DNA of 64,000 nt from Pseudomonas serbica (GCF_028823535.1 NZ_JAQIYM010000001.1:496001-560000), one strand, 5' to 3'; numbered from the stretch's first letter, positions 26,803 through 36,691 are shown. Translations and numbers: made by a program. The notes: generated from the sequence alone by a model not told the origin.

Positions 26803-28227
26803 ATGTCCTCCGCTGCATCATTCCGCACAGAAAAAGACCTGCTTGGCGTACTCGAAGTACCGGCTCAAGCGTATTACGGCATCCAGACCCTGCGAGCGGT
26901 GAACAATTTCCGTCTCTCCGGCGTTCCGATTTCGCATTACCCGAAGCTGGTTGTCGGCCTGGCCATGGTCAAGCAAGCTGCCGCTGACGCCAACCGCGAG
27001 CTGGGTCACCTCAGTGAAGCCAAGCACGCTGCCATCAGCGAAGCCTGTGCCCGTCTGATCCGCGGCGATTTCCACGAAGAATTCGTGGTGGACATGATTC
27101 AAGGCGGCGCTGGCACTTCAACCAACATGAATGCCAACGAAGTCATCGCCAACATCGCGCTGGAGGCCATGGGCCACCAGAAGGGCGAATACCAGTACCT
27201 GCACCCGAACAATGACGTGAACATGGCGCAGTCGACCAACGACGCCTACCCGACGGCGATTCGCCTGGGTCTGCTGTTGGGTCACGACGCACTGCTGGCC
27301 AGCCTCGACAGCCTGATCCAGTCGTTCGCCGCCAAGGGTGAAGAATTCAGCCACGTCCTGAAAATGGGTCGTACCCAGCTGCAGGATGCCGTGCCGATGA
27401 CCCTCGGCCAGGAATTCCGCGCTTTCGCCACTACCCTGGGCGAAGACCTGGCGCGCCTGAAAACGTTGGCACCCGAGCTGCTGACCGAAGTGAACCTGGG
27501 CGGCACCGCCATCGGCACCGGCATCAACGCCGACCCGCGTTACCAGCACCTGGCCGTTCAGCGCCTGGCCACCATCAGCGGTCACCCGCTGGTACCGGCC
27601 GCCGACCTGATCGAAGCCACTTCCGACATGGGCGCCTTCGTGCTGTTCTCCGGCATGCTCAAGCGCACCGCGGTCAAGCTGTCGAAGATCTGCAACGACC
27701 TGCGCCTGCTGTCCAGCGGCCCACGCACCGGCATCAACGAAATCAACCTGCCAGCGCGTCAGCCAGGCAGCTCGATCATGCCAGGCAAGGTCAACCCGGT
27801 TATTCCGGAAGCCGTGAACCAGGTTGCATTCCAGATCATCGGCAACGACTTGGCGCTGACCATCGCGGCCGAAGGCGGCCAGTTGCAACTGAACGTGATG
27901 GAACCGCTGATCGCCTTCAAGATTTTCGACTCGATCCGCCTGCTGCAACGCGCCATGGACATGCTGCGCGAGCATTGCATCACCGGCATCACCGCCAACG
28001 AAGAACGCTGCCGTGAACTGGTCGAGCATTCGATCGGCCTGGTTACCGCGCTGAACCCGTACATCGGCTATGAAAACGCCACCCGTATCGCGCGCATCGC
28101 CCTCGAAAGCGGCCGCGGCGTGCTGGAACTGGTGCGCGAAGAAGGCCTGCTCGACGACGCCATGCTGGCCGACATCCTGCGCCCGGAAAACATGATTGCC
28201 CCGCGCCTGGTCCCGCTTAAAGCCTGA
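26803..28227 (+). CDS. aspA: Aspartate ammonia-lyase (aspartase)
   Basis: 474 aa from the ATG at 26803; an in-frame ATG four codons upstream is possible. Aspartase/fumarase superfamily: 'GTSTNMNANEVIANIALEAM' region, 'NDVNMAQSTNDAYPTAIRLG', and the signature loop 'GSSIMPGKVNPVIPEAVNQV' with the catalytic Ser. It deaminates aspartate to fumarate. 'GRTQLQDAVPMTLGQEF' is also typical. It heads a run of genes for Asp/Asn/Ala use and has its own terminator. Confidence 0.95.
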   Translation: MSSAASFRTEKDLLGVLEVPAQAYYGIQTLRAVNNFRLSGVPISHYPKLVVGLAMVKQAAADANRELGHLSEAKHAAISEACARLIRGDFHEEFVVDMIQGGAGTSTNMNANEVIANIALEAMGHQKGEYQYLHPNNDVNMAQSTNDAYPTAIRLGLLLGHDALLASLDSLIQSFAAKGEEFSHVLKMGRTQLQDAVPMTLGQEFRAFATTLGEDLARLKTLAPELLTEVNLGGTAIGTGINADPRYQHLAVQRLATISGHPLVPAADLIEATSDMGAFVLFSGMLKRTAVKLSKICNDLRLLSSGPRTGINEINLPARQPGSSIMPGKVNPVIPEAVNQVAFQIIGNDLALTIAAEGGQLQLNVMEPLIAFKIFDSIRLLQRAMDMLREHCITGITANEERCRELVEHSIGLVTALNPYIGYENATRIARIALESGRGVLELVREEGLLDDAMLADILRPENMIAPRLVPLKA

Positions 28228-28289
28228 CCCGACGCGTTACCTGTAGCACCGCTCACCAGGTCGAGGGACTAGACACCTCTCACCTTTTG

Positions 28290-28324
28290 AGGGCTTGGAG
28301 ATCAATCTCCAGGCCCTTTTTTTT
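28290..28324 (+). terminator. Terminator after aspA
   Basis: AGGGC(T)TGGAG/CTCCAGGCCCT stem with a small loop followed by eight Ts. Confidence 0.88.
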
Positions 28325-28351
28325 ACTCTGAACTTGTGGTGCTTTTGCTGG

Positions 28352-28427
28352 CTCTTCGCTGGCAAGCCCGCTACTGCAAGGACAGGGTGAACACCAACCA
28401 CCTGTAGGCTGGCTTGCCAGCGAAGAG
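28352..28427. repeat. REP pair ('CTTCGCTGGCAAGCC' variant)
   Basis: 'CTCTTCGCTGGCAAGCCCGC' faces 'GGCTGGCTTGCCAGCGAAGAG' (arms end at 28427) across about 35 bases. Same variant as the one in the pstB-pstA gap. Confidence 0.8.
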
Positions 28428-28701
28428 GCCCTCAAGCTCCCGGAAATCCCCTTCGTTTTACCGCATGCACCACAACCGTGCAGACGGACGGCACTCTCAT
28501 CGGTATAGTGCCGCCCCTCTTCGCGTGAGCGGTCGTCGGTAGCGAGACCACAACCCATGCGAAACCCGAACTAATAACAAACCCGCGATATGAAACCGGG
28601 ACGAACATCGATCCACCTGTTGTGCCGCGCGCCCGCTGGTGTAACTCGATGTGTCTGTCCGGCCAGCATCTGCCCACACAAAAAACAGCGAGGAATAATC
28701 C

Positions 28702-30153
28702 ATGCTCGAAGTCATCAACGACTTCCTCTCAGGGAAAGTACTGATCGTGCTCATTGTCGGGCTCGGTAGCTACTTCACGATCCGCTCGCGTTTCGTTCAA
28801 TTGCGTCACTTCTTCCACATGTTCGCGGTGTTCCGTGACAGCCTCAAGAGCAGCGCCGGCCAACTCAGTTCGTTCCAGGCCCTGATGCTCAGCCTTGCCG
28901 GGCGTGTCGGTGCAGGCAACATCGCCGGTGTCGGTATCGCCGTGACACTTGGCGGGCCCGGTGCCGTGTTCTGGATGTGGGTCACCGCACTGGTCGGCAT
29001 GTCGAGCAGCTTCTTCGAATGCTCCCTCGGCCAGCTCTACAAGCGCTGCGACAGCGAAGGCCAGTTCCGTGGCGGCCCTTCCTATTACATCCAGCACGGC
29101 CTGCAAAAGCGCTGGCTGGGGATGATCATGGCATTTCTGCTGCTGATCACCTTCGGCTTCGCCTTCAACGGCCTGCAATCCCATGCCGTGACCCACTCGC
29201 TGAACAACGCTTTCGGCCTCGACACCACCTGGACCGGTCTTGGCCTGGCCGTCCTGCTGGGCCTGGTGTTCATCGGCGGGATCAAGCGCATTGCCAAGGT
29301 CGCTGACCTGCTGGTGCCGGTGAAAACCCTGGTGTACATCGGCGTGACCATCTACGTGATCGTGCTGCAGTTCGATCAGGTGCCGGGCATGTTGATGACC
29401 ATCGTCAAGAGCGCTTTCGGTCTCGACCAGGCCTTTGGCGGCCTGATCGGCAGCGCGATTATCATGGGCGTGAAGCGTGGCGTGTTCGCCAACGAAGCGG
29501 GCCTGGGTAGCGCACCGAACGTGGCTGCGGTGGCCTCGGTCGAGCACCCTGTGGCACAAGGCGTGGTCCAGGCGTTCAGCGTGTTCCTCGACACCTTCGT
29601 GATCTGCACTTGCACGGCCTTGCTGATCCTGCTCTCGGGCTTCTACACCCCGGGGTTCGAAGGCGACGGCATTGCCCTGACCCAGAACTCCCTGGCCGCC
29701 GTGGTCGGTGACTGGGGCCGGATGTTCATTTCCGTGGCGCTGGCCTTGTTCGTATTCACCTCGATCCTCTACAACTACTATCTGGGCGAGAGCAACCTGC
29801 GCTTTTTGATCGGTGAAAACCGCAAGGCGCTGATGGGCTACCGTGCGCTGGTGCTCGTGCTGATTTTCTGGGGTGCCATCGAAAACCTCGGGACCGTGTT
29901 TGCCTTTGCCGACATCACCATGACGATGCTCGCGTTCGTCAACCTGATCGCGCTGTTCCTGCTGTTCAAGGTCGGCATGCGCATCCTGCGTGACTACGAT
30001 GACCAACGCGCGGCCGGGATCAAGACGCCGGTGTTCGATTCGAGCAAGTTCCCTGATCTGGACCTGGATCGCCAAGCCTGGCCAGCCAATCCGCCAGCCG
30101 CCATGACCAAGGCTCAAACCGAGCCGCAGGGCGTGTCCGCAGCGCAACGCTGA
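28702..30153 (+). CDS. Alanine/glycine:cation symporter, AGCS family
   Basis: 483 aa with about ten membrane helices. Family features: 'LIVGLGSYFTIRSRFVQLRH' at the start, 'LAGRVGAGNIAGVGIAVTLG' carrying the conserved G-x-G-N-I-A-G-V, and 'KRGVFANEAGLGSAPNVAAV' with N-E-A-G-x-G. It couples uptake of alanine or glycine to Na+ or H+. GAGGA precedes the ATG. It follows aspA and precedes asparaginase, so these genes probably serve nitrogen-rich amino-acid use. Confidence 0.94.
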   Translation: MLEVINDFLSGKVLIVLIVGLGSYFTIRSRFVQLRHFFHMFAVFRDSLKSSAGQLSSFQALMLSLAGRVGAGNIAGVGIAVTLGGPGAVFWMWVTALVGMSSSFFECSLGQLYKRCDSEGQFRGGPSYYIQHGLQKRWLGMIMAFLLLITFGFAFNGLQSHAVTHSLNNAFGLDTTWTGLGLAVLLGLVFIGGIKRIAKVADLLVPVKTLVYIGVTIYVIVLQFDQVPGMLMTIVKSAFGLDQAFGGLIGSAIIMGVKRGVFANEAGLGSAPNVAAVASVEHPVAQGVVQAFSVFLDTFVICTCTALLILLSGFYTPGFEGDGIALTQNSLAAVVGDWGRMFISVALALFVFTSILYNYYLGESNLRFLIGENRKALMGYRALVLVLIFWGAIENLGTVFAFADITMTMLAFVNLIALFLLFKVGMRILRDYDDQRAAGIKTPVFDSSKFPDLDLDRQAWPANPPAAMTKAQTEPQGVSAAQR

Positions 30154-30175
30154 TCGGTTAAAGTGCAAAATCCCT

Positions 30176-30267
30176 TGTAGGAGCGAGCTTGCTGGCGAAT
30201 GCGGACTGACATTCGATACGGATGTCGACTGACACACCGCCATCGCGAGCAAGCGCGCTCCCACAGG
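30176..30267. repeat. REP pair (REPIN)
   Basis: 'TGTAGGAGCGAGCTTGCTGG' faces 'ATCGCGAGCAAGCGCGCTCC' across about 45 bases; the arms are diverged. It ends 24 bases before the asparaginase start, closer to a ribosome site than the other copies. Confidence 0.8.
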
Positions 30268-30291
30268 ACGTCATTGTTCTCGGAGCCCTCC

Positions 30292-31296
30292 ATGAATTCC
30301 TCGACCTACCCTGCCGCCCAGCACGTCATGGTGCTCTACACCGGCGGCACCATCGGCATGCAAGCCAGTGCCAACGGCCTGGCGCCGGCATCCGGTTTCG
30401 AAGCGCGCATGCGCGAGTACCTGAACAGCCAGCCTGATCTCGTGGTACCGCAATGGCGCTTTCGCGAAATGTCGCCGCTGATCGACAGCGCCAACATGAC
30501 TCCGGCGTATTGGCAGCAATTGCGTGAAGCGGTGGTCGACGCCGTGGACGTGCAAGGTTGCGACAGCGTGCTGATCCTGCACGGCACCGACACCCTCGCC
30601 TACAGCGCCGCCGCCATGAGTTTTCAATTGCTCGGCCTGCACGCTCGCGTGTGCTTCACTGGCTCGATGCTGCCGGCCGGCGTGACCGACAGCGATGCCT
30701 GGGAAAACCTCGGCGGCGCGCTGGTGGCTTTGGGTCAAGGCCTGGCGCCAGGCGTGCACCTGTACTTTCATGGCGAAGTGCTGGACCCGACCCGTTGCGC
30801 CAAAGTGCGCAGTTTCGGCCGGCATCCGTTCAAGCGCCTGGAACGTCAGGGTGGTGCTGCGAAAGCAACCTCGCTGCCAGCGCAACTGAACTACAAGCAG
30901 AACAAAGTACTGGCGAAAGTCGCTGTGTTGCCGTTGTTCCCCGGCATCAGCGCCGAGTTGTTGGACGGAGTGGTCGACAGCGGTATTCAAGGCCTGGTGC
31001 TGGAGTGCTACGGCAGCGGTACCGGTCCGAGCGACAACCCGATGTTCCTCGTCAGCCTGGAACGCGCGCGGGAGAAAGGCGTTGTGGTGGTTGCGGTCAC
31101 GCAGTGCCACGAAGGCGGTGTCGAGCTGGACGTGTACGAGGCCGGCAGTCGCTTGCGGGGCGTGGGCGTGTTGTCCGGCGGCGGCATGACCCGTGAGGCG
31201 GCTTTCGGCAAGTTGCATGCACTGCTGGGTGCGGGGCTTGAGACAGCTGAGGTTCGGCGGCTGCTTGAACTGGACCTTTGTGGAGAGCCGGCCTAA
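30292..31296 (+). CDS. L-asparaginase, cytoplasmic type
   Basis: 334 aa from the ATG at 30292 (CGGAG 6-7 bases upstream). Both asparaginase active-site signatures are present: 'VMVLYTGGTIGMQAS' with the first catalytic Thr and 'VLILHGTDTLAYSAAAMSFQ' with the second Thr-Asp pair. Without a signal peptide it resembles the type I (AnsA) enzyme, hydrolysing asparagine to aspartate, the substrate of the AspA encoded 2 kb upstream. It may be cotranscribed with the symporter, though a REP pair lies between. Confidence 0.92.
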   Translation: MNSSTYPAAQHVMVLYTGGTIGMQASANGLAPASGFEARMREYLNSQPDLVVPQWRFREMSPLIDSANMTPAYWQQLREAVVDAVDVQGCDSVLILHGTDTLAYSAAAMSFQLLGLHARVCFTGSMLPAGVTDSDAWENLGGALVALGQGLAPGVHLYFHGEVLDPTRCAKVRSFGRHPFKRLERQGGAAKATSLPAQLNYKQNKVLAKVAVLPLFPGISAELLDGVVDSGIQGLVLECYGSGTGPSDNPMFLVSLERAREKGVVVVAVTQCHEGGVELDVYEAGSRLRGVGVLSGGGMTREAAFGKLHALLGAGLETAEVRRLLELDLCGEPA

Positions 31297-31369
31297 CCCG
31301 CCAGCCGGCGCTTCATAGCGTCATGGTCTTCCGCCAGGCACGCCAAGGGCCTGGCGAGAAACCTCTTCG

Positions 31370-34240
31370 TCAACTTGCGACCTGGGCTTGCAGCAGGCCC
31401 GCCAATACCTCGGCCTCAACCGGCCGGCTGATTAGATAGCCCTGCACTTCATCACAGCGTTCAGTTTTCAAAAACTCCAGCTGCTCTGGCCGCTCCACGC
31501 CTTCAGCCACCACTTTCAGTTTCAAGCCGTGCGCCATGGCAATGATCGCCCGGGTGATCGCCGCGTCGGGTGTGCCCTCTCCCAGGCCGCGAATAAACGC
31601 CTGATCGATCTTCACGTAATCCACCGGGATGCGCTTGAGGTAGCTCAGGGACGAATAGCCGGTGCCGAAATCGTCGATCGCCAGCTTGACCCCCAAATCA
31701 CGCAGTTGCCGGAACGTGGCGATAATGTGCTCGACGCTGTCGAGCAATTGGCTTTCAGTCAGTTCCAGCTCCAGGTATTGCGGCGCCAGTCCGGTTTCTT
31801 CCAGGACCTGGCGCACCAGGCTGACCAACTTGCCTTGGCGCAATTGATGCACCGAAAGATTGACCGACACCCGAATCGCCTCCAACCCCAGACGCTGCCA
31901 TTCGCAGGCTTGCCAGCAGGCCTGGCGCAGGACGAACTCGCCGATCGGGCCGATCAGCCCGGTCTCCTCCGCCAGACCGATGAAATCTCCCGGTGGCACA
32001 CGCCCCATGGTCGGGTGGTCCCAGCGCACCAAGGCCTCGGCGGCATTGAGCTTGCCCGTGGCGAGGCACAGTTTCGGTTGGTAAAACACCTTCAGCTGCT
32101 TGTCTTCGACCGCTTTACGCAGATGATTTTCCAGCTGCAAGCGCTCCAGGGTGCTGGTTTGCAAGCTATCGGTGTAGAACTGGAAATTGTTACCGCCCAA
32201 ATGCTTGGCGTGCTGCATGGCCATGTTCGCCTGATTGACCAATGCGGAGATTTCCCGGGCGTTGTCCGGCAACAGGCTGATGCCCATGGAAGCACTGACC
32301 ACCAGTTCATGACCCTCGACGGTCACCGGCAAGCGCAATTTGGCCGCCAGGCGCGTCGCCACCCGCGCCAGGCTGGAGAGGTTGCCGTAGGCATTGAACA
32401 GCACGGCGAACTCATCGCCGGACAAGCGCGCGATGGTGTCTGCCTCAGGTAATGCATTGACCAGGCGCCGGGCCATTTTCCGCAACAGCTGATCGGCCAC
32501 TTCGTGGCCCAGGCTGTCGTTGAGCTGCTTGAAGCGATCCAGATTGATATGCAGCAGCGCCAGGCTGCGATAACCGCCCTGACGCACCCGCTGATGCGCC
32601 TCGCCAAGCCGTTCGCGGAACATCGAGCGATTGGCCAGGCCCGTGAGTTCGTCGTGATGGGTCAGGTAGCGCATGCGCTCTTCGGATTCTCGCCGGGCCG
32701 AGAGATCCGAGAAAAAACCGACTATATGACTGACATTTCCCCGGAGATCGCGTACTGCATTCAATTGCAGCCATTGCGGATACATCTCGCCGTTCTTGCG
32801 GGTTTCCACCAGCTCACCCTGCCAGCTGCCATGCTGTTCCAGCGCTTGATGGATCGCACCGTAATGCCGGCGCGCGTCGCGGCTGCAGGGCAACTCCACC
32901 ACGTTGCGCCCGAGCATCTCCTCGATTTCGTAGCCAGTGACCCGGCTGAAAGCTTGATTGACCGCAATCAAGGCATAACCCGGATCGAAAATCACGATCC
33001 CTTCGCTGGCGGCCTCGAAAACAGTCGCGGCCAACTGCCGTTGTTCCTCCTGGGCCTTGCTGGCACTGATATCGCGCCGCGTACCTACCATGCGAATTAC
33101 CCGGCCGTTGTCGGCGCGTTCGACCGCCCGCCCGCGGTCCTCGATCCACACCCAGTGGCCATCACCATGCCGCACGCGGTACTCGATCTGGTAATCCTCG
33201 GTGCGGCCCTTCAAATGCTCAACCAACGCCCTTTTCAGTGCAGGCAGATCGTCGGGGTGCAGGCGGGGTTTAAGGTGGCGCAAGATGGCGGTCACCTGCT
33301 CCGGCTCCAAGCCAAACAGTTCCTGGATCTGCGTGTGATGGACTTCGTCGGTTTGCAGGTTCCAGTCCCACAGTCCCAGTTCGCTGGCCTTCAATGCCAG
33401 CGCCAGGCGCGCCTCGCTCTTGCTCAGCGCCTGGTTGGCCGCGTCCAGCTCCAGGCTGCGCTGGGCGACACGACTTTCCAGGTCGACCTGGATTTCACGC
33501 AATTCGTCTTCGGCACGCCGACGCTGATCGATTTCCCGGGTCAGCTCCTGATTGAGCTGGTCGCTGCAGTTCTGCACTTGCTGCAGATGTTCGATCAGCG
33601 CCTGATTCTGAAAGCGTCGCAGCAGGCCGCGATCGATCAGTCGATTCACTTGCCAGGCGACCACACTCAAAGCGCCCAGCAAAATCAGGCCGAACCAGCC
33701 CCAACCGTGCCCCTGCTCTTCCCCACCCCAGAACATATAGGCAATGGCCGGCAGCAGGCAGGGCAAGGTGAAAGACAGGAACGCCGGCAAACTCACTGCG
33801 TAGGCCACACTGGCCGAAAGCGCCGCGGCACCGATCAGGCCGAAGACCCACGCTTGTTGAATGAAGTTATCGGCGGGAACCAAGGCAATACCGGCACCGG
33901 CCAGGGTCAGGCCAGTGAGCCCCGAGCCCAGTAGAAACATGCGCCGCCAGATCGGATGCGCCTGGCGGTTGGGAATCGCCGAATCGAAGGCCGCCACCTG
34001 GATCACTCGCAATGCCACCAGCGACAGCAACCACACCAGCCAGACACTGACCAGGAAGTAACGCTGCGGACTCCAGAGCAAACCGGCGCACACCAGGCCA
34101 TTGATCAACATGAACAGCGTGGGCAACAAGGAACCTTGATACAACAGACGCGTGCGTTCGACCGCCATTTCCATGGCGTATCGTTTACGAATAACCCGGG
34201 GTTCCACGGAAGGGCCCGACAGGTCGAAGCTGAGGGTCAT
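31370..34240 (-). CDS. PAS-GGDEF-EAL membrane protein (c-di-GMP metabolism)
   Basis: 956 aa from the ATG at 34240. N-terminal membrane domain of six to seven helices (about 30-215), a coiled coil (about 220-280), two PAS domains with PAC (about 285-405 and 410-530), GGDEF domain (about 535-690) with the active site as 'IARLSGDEFAVLF' (SGDEF, an accepted variant), and EAL domain (about 710-950) with 'NAAEALVRWDHPT', 'LAIDDFGTGYSSLSYLKRIP' and 'VVAEGVERPEQLEFLK'. Both synthase and phosphodiesterase residues look intact, so the direction of activity cannot be told. It is divergent from uvrD. Confidence 0.93.
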   Translation of the reverse strand: MTLSFDLSGPSVEPRVIRKRYAMEMAVERTRLLYQGSLLPTLFMLINGLVCAGLLWSPQRYFLVSVWLVWLLSLVALRVIQVAAFDSAIPNRQAHPIWRRMFLLGSGLTGLTLAGAGIALVPADNFIQQAWVFGLIGAAALSASVAYAVSLPAFLSFTLPCLLPAIAYMFWGGEEQGHGWGWFGLILLGALSVVAWQVNRLIDRGLLRRFQNQALIEHLQQVQNCSDQLNQELTREIDQRRRAEDELREIQVDLESRVAQRSLELDAANQALSKSEARLALALKASELGLWDWNLQTDEVHHTQIQELFGLEPEQVTAILRHLKPRLHPDDLPALKRALVEHLKGRTEDYQIEYRVRHGDGHWVWIEDRGRAVERADNGRVIRMVGTRRDISASKAQEEQRQLAATVFEAASEGIVIFDPGYALIAVNQAFSRVTGYEIEEMLGRNVVELPCSRDARRHYGAIHQALEQHGSWQGELVETRKNGEMYPQWLQLNAVRDLRGNVSHIVGFFSDLSARRESEERMRYLTHHDELTGLANRSMFRERLGEAHQRVRQGGYRSLALLHINLDRFKQLNDSLGHEVADQLLRKMARRLVNALPEADTIARLSGDEFAVLFNAYGNLSSLARVATRLAAKLRLPVTVEGHELVVSASMGISLLPDNAREISALVNQANMAMQHAKHLGGNNFQFYTDSLQTSTLERLQLENHLRKAVEDKQLKVFYQPKLCLATGKLNAAEALVRWDHPTMGRVPPGDFIGLAEETGLIGPIGEFVLRQACWQACEWQRLGLEAIRVSVNLSVHQLRQGKLVSLVRQVLEETGLAPQYLELELTESQLLDSVEHIIATFRQLRDLGVKLAIDDFGTGYSSLSYLKRIPVDYVKIDQAFIRGLGEGTPDAAITRAIIAMAHGLKLKVVAEGVERPEQLEFLKTERCDEVQGYLISRPVEAEVLAGLLQAQVAS

Positions 34241-34497
34241 AGGCAGTGTTCTTGTTCTTATAATGATGAGCATGAGCCCGAAACGTCGACGGAGCATACA
34301 CAACGCAAAGCGTGGACCAAACCGCTACCGATCAAAAAACAGACAAAATTTGCCCGCCGCCAGTCATGGCAGGATGCCTTCAGACAGGGCCGGACAACGC
34401 TTGCAGCCGATGACTGACCGGTCGTCCATGGGTAACTTTCATCGGCTAAAGCAAAGCGGGGTTTGCCCGGGGTGACGCAGCCCCCTAGAATGCCCCG

Positions 34498-36681
34498 ATG
34501 CGCGATGATCTCTCCCTTCTGCTGAACTCCCTCAACGATGCCCAACGCCAGGCCGTAGCTGCCCCCGTGGGTCGTCAGTTGGTCCTGGCCGGTGCTGGTT
34601 CCGGTAAAACCCGAGTGCTGGTGCACCGTATCGCCTGGTTGATCCAGGTCGAAAACGCCTCGCCCCACTCCATCCTGTCGGTGACCTTCACCAACAAGGC
34701 TGCGGCCGAGATGCGCCATCGCATCGAGCAGTTGATGGGTATCAACCCCGCCGGCATGTGGGTCGGCACCTTCCACGGCCTGGCGCACCGCTTGCTGCGG
34801 GCGCACTGGCAGGAAGCAAGCTTGAGCCAGACCTTCCAGATTCTCGATAGCGACGACCAGCAACGCCTGGTCAAGCGGGTGATCCGCGAGCTCGGCCTGG
34901 ACGAACAACGCTGGCCCGCCCGCCAGGCCCAATGGTTCATCAACGGGCAGAAAGACGAAGGCCTGCGCCCTCAGCACATTCAAGCCAGCGGCGATCTGTT
35001 CCTGGCGACCATGCGCAGCATCTATGAGGCCTACGAGGCGGCCTGCCTGCGCGCCGGCGTGATCGACTTCTCCGAATTGCTGCTGCGCGCGCTTGACCTG
35101 TGGCGCGATCACCCCGGCCTGCTGGCGCACTATCAGAAGCGCTTCCGGCACATCCTGGTGGACGAGTTCCAAGACACCAACGCCGTGCAGTACGCCTGGT
35201 TGCGCCTGCTGGCCAAAGGTGGCGACAGCCTGATGGTGGTCGGCGACGACGACCAGTCGATCTATGGCTGGCGTGGCGCGAAAATCGAGAACATCTACCA
35301 GTACTCCGAAGATTTCCCGGACGCCGAAACCATCCGCCTGGAACAGAACTATCGCTCCACCGCTGGCATCCTCAAGGCCGCCAACGCCTTGATCGCCAAC
35401 AACACCGGGCGCCTGGGCAAAGAGCTGTGGACCGACGGTGGCGACGGCGAAGCTATCAACCTGTACGCCGCGTTCAACGAACACGACGAAGCCCGCTACG
35501 TTGTCGAAACGATCGAAAGTGCGCTGAAAACTGGCTTGGCTCGCAGCGATATCGCGATTTTGTACCGCTCCAACGCCCAATCGCGCGTGTTGGAAGAAGC
35601 CTTGCTGCGTGAGCGCATTCCCTACCGCATCTACGGCGGCCAGCGCTTCTTCGAACGCGCTGAAATCAAGAACGCCATGGCTTACCTGCGCTTGCTCGAA
35701 GGCCGTGGCAACGATGCCGCGCTGGAACGGGTGATCAACGTGCCGGCCCGGGGCATCGGCGAGAAAACCGTCGAGGCGATCCGCGACCATGCCCGGCACA
35801 GCGATGTGTCGATGTGGGAAGCGATGCGTCAGCTGGTGGCCAACAAAGGCGTTACCGGCCGCGCAGCCAGCGCATTGGGCGCGTTTGTCGAGTTGATCGA
35901 GAACCTCGCCGCCAAGTGCATGGAAATGCCGTTGCACCTGATGACCCAGACCGTCATCGAGCAGTCGGGGCTGATCGCCTACCACGAAGCGGAAAAAGGC
36001 GAGAAAGGCCAGGCTCGGGTAGAAAACCTTGAGGAACTGGTCAGCGCCGCGCGCAACTTTGAAAACAGCGAAGAGGACGAGGACCTGACGCCGCTGGCGG
36101 CCTTCCTCGGTCACGCGTCGCTGGAAGCCGGCGATACCCAGGCCGACGAACACGAAGACAGCATTCAGCTGATGACCCTGCACAGCGCCAAGGGCCTGGA
36201 ATTCCCCTATGTGTTCCTGGTGGGCATGGAAGAAGGACTGTTCCCGCACAAGATGAGCCTGGAAGAGCCAGGCCGTCTTGAGGAAGAGCGTCGCCTGGCC
36301 TATGTCGGCATCACTCGGGCCATGCAAAACCTGGTGATGACGTATGCTGAAACCCGACGCCTGTATGGCAGCGAGACCTACAACAAGGTCTCGCGATTCG
36401 TACGCGAAGTGCCCAAGGGCCTGATTCAGGAAGTGCGGCTGTCCAACAGCGTCAGCCGTCCGTTCGGCGGCAACCAGTCGATGAACGGCAGCAACCTGTT
36501 CAGCGGCAGCGAGATTCCGCAGACCGGCTTCAGCCTGGGCCAGGCGGTGCGCCACTCGATCTTCGGTGACGGCGTGATCCTGAACTTCGAAGGCGCCGGC
36601 GCGCAGGCGCGGGTCCAGGTGAATTTCAGCGAAGGCAGCAAGTGGTTGATGCTGGGCTACGCCAAGCTGGAAGCGATCTGA
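34498..36681 (+). CDS. uvrD: DNA helicase II (UvrD)
   Basis: 727 aa SF1A helicase that unwinds 3'-5' in mismatch and nucleotide-excision repair. Motif I 'VLAGAGSGKTRVLVHRIAWL', Ia 'ILSVTFTNKAAAEMRHRI', II 'HILVDEFQDTNAVQYAWLRL', III 'LMVVGDDDQSIYGWRGAKIE', IV 'IRLEQNYRSTAGILKAANAL', V 'LMTLHSAKGLEFPYVFLVGM' and VI 'EERRLAYVGITRAMQNLVMT' are all present. The C-terminus ends in a UvrD/PcrA tudor-like domain ('RHSIFGDGVILNFEGAG'). It is monocistronic with its own terminator. Confidence 0.97.
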   Translation: MRDDLSLLLNSLNDAQRQAVAAPVGRQLVLAGAGSGKTRVLVHRIAWLIQVENASPHSILSVTFTNKAAAEMRHRIEQLMGINPAGMWVGTFHGLAHRLLRAHWQEASLSQTFQILDSDDQQRLVKRVIRELGLDEQRWPARQAQWFINGQKDEGLRPQHIQASGDLFLATMRSIYEAYEAACLRAGVIDFSELLLRALDLWRDHPGLLAHYQKRFRHILVDEFQDTNAVQYAWLRLLAKGGDSLMVVGDDDQSIYGWRGAKIENIYQYSEDFPDAETIRLEQNYRSTAGILKAANALIANNTGRLGKELWTDGGDGEAINLYAAFNEHDEARYVVETIESALKTGLARSDIAILYRSNAQSRVLEEALLRERIPYRIYGGQRFFERAEIKNAMAYLRLLEGRGNDAALERVINVPARGIGEKTVEAIRDHARHSDVSMWEAMRQLVANKGVTGRAASALGAFVELIENLAAKCMEMPLHLMTQTVIEQSGLIAYHEAEKGEKGQARVENLEELVSAARNFENSEEDEDLTPLAAFLGHASLEAGDTQADEHEDSIQLMTLHSAKGLEFPYVFLVGMEEGLFPHKMSLEEPGRLEEERRLAYVGITRAMQNLVMTYAETRRLYGSETYNKVSRFVREVPKGLIQEVRLSNSVSRPFGGNQSMNGSNLFSGSEIPQTGFSLGQAVRHSIFGDGVILNFEGAGAQARVQVNFSEGSKWLMLGYAKLEAI

Positions 36682-36691
36682 CGGCTGGAAA

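Larger units (their letters stand above)
28228..28701. other. 474-base gap between aspA and the symporter
   Basis: Contents in order: terminator (28290-28324), REP pair (28352-28427), then about 270 bases holding a palindrome CGGCAC/GTGCCG at 28489-28513, which overlaps a TATAGT box and may be an operator or promoter for the symporter, and the GAGGA ribosome site before 28702. No ORF is supported. Confidence 0.6.

Noticed and set aside
34258..36555. 765-residue minus-strand frame over uvrD
   Set aside because: Antisense shadow of uvrD. All seven UvrD motifs are on the plus strand; none of the antisense sequence resembles a known family.
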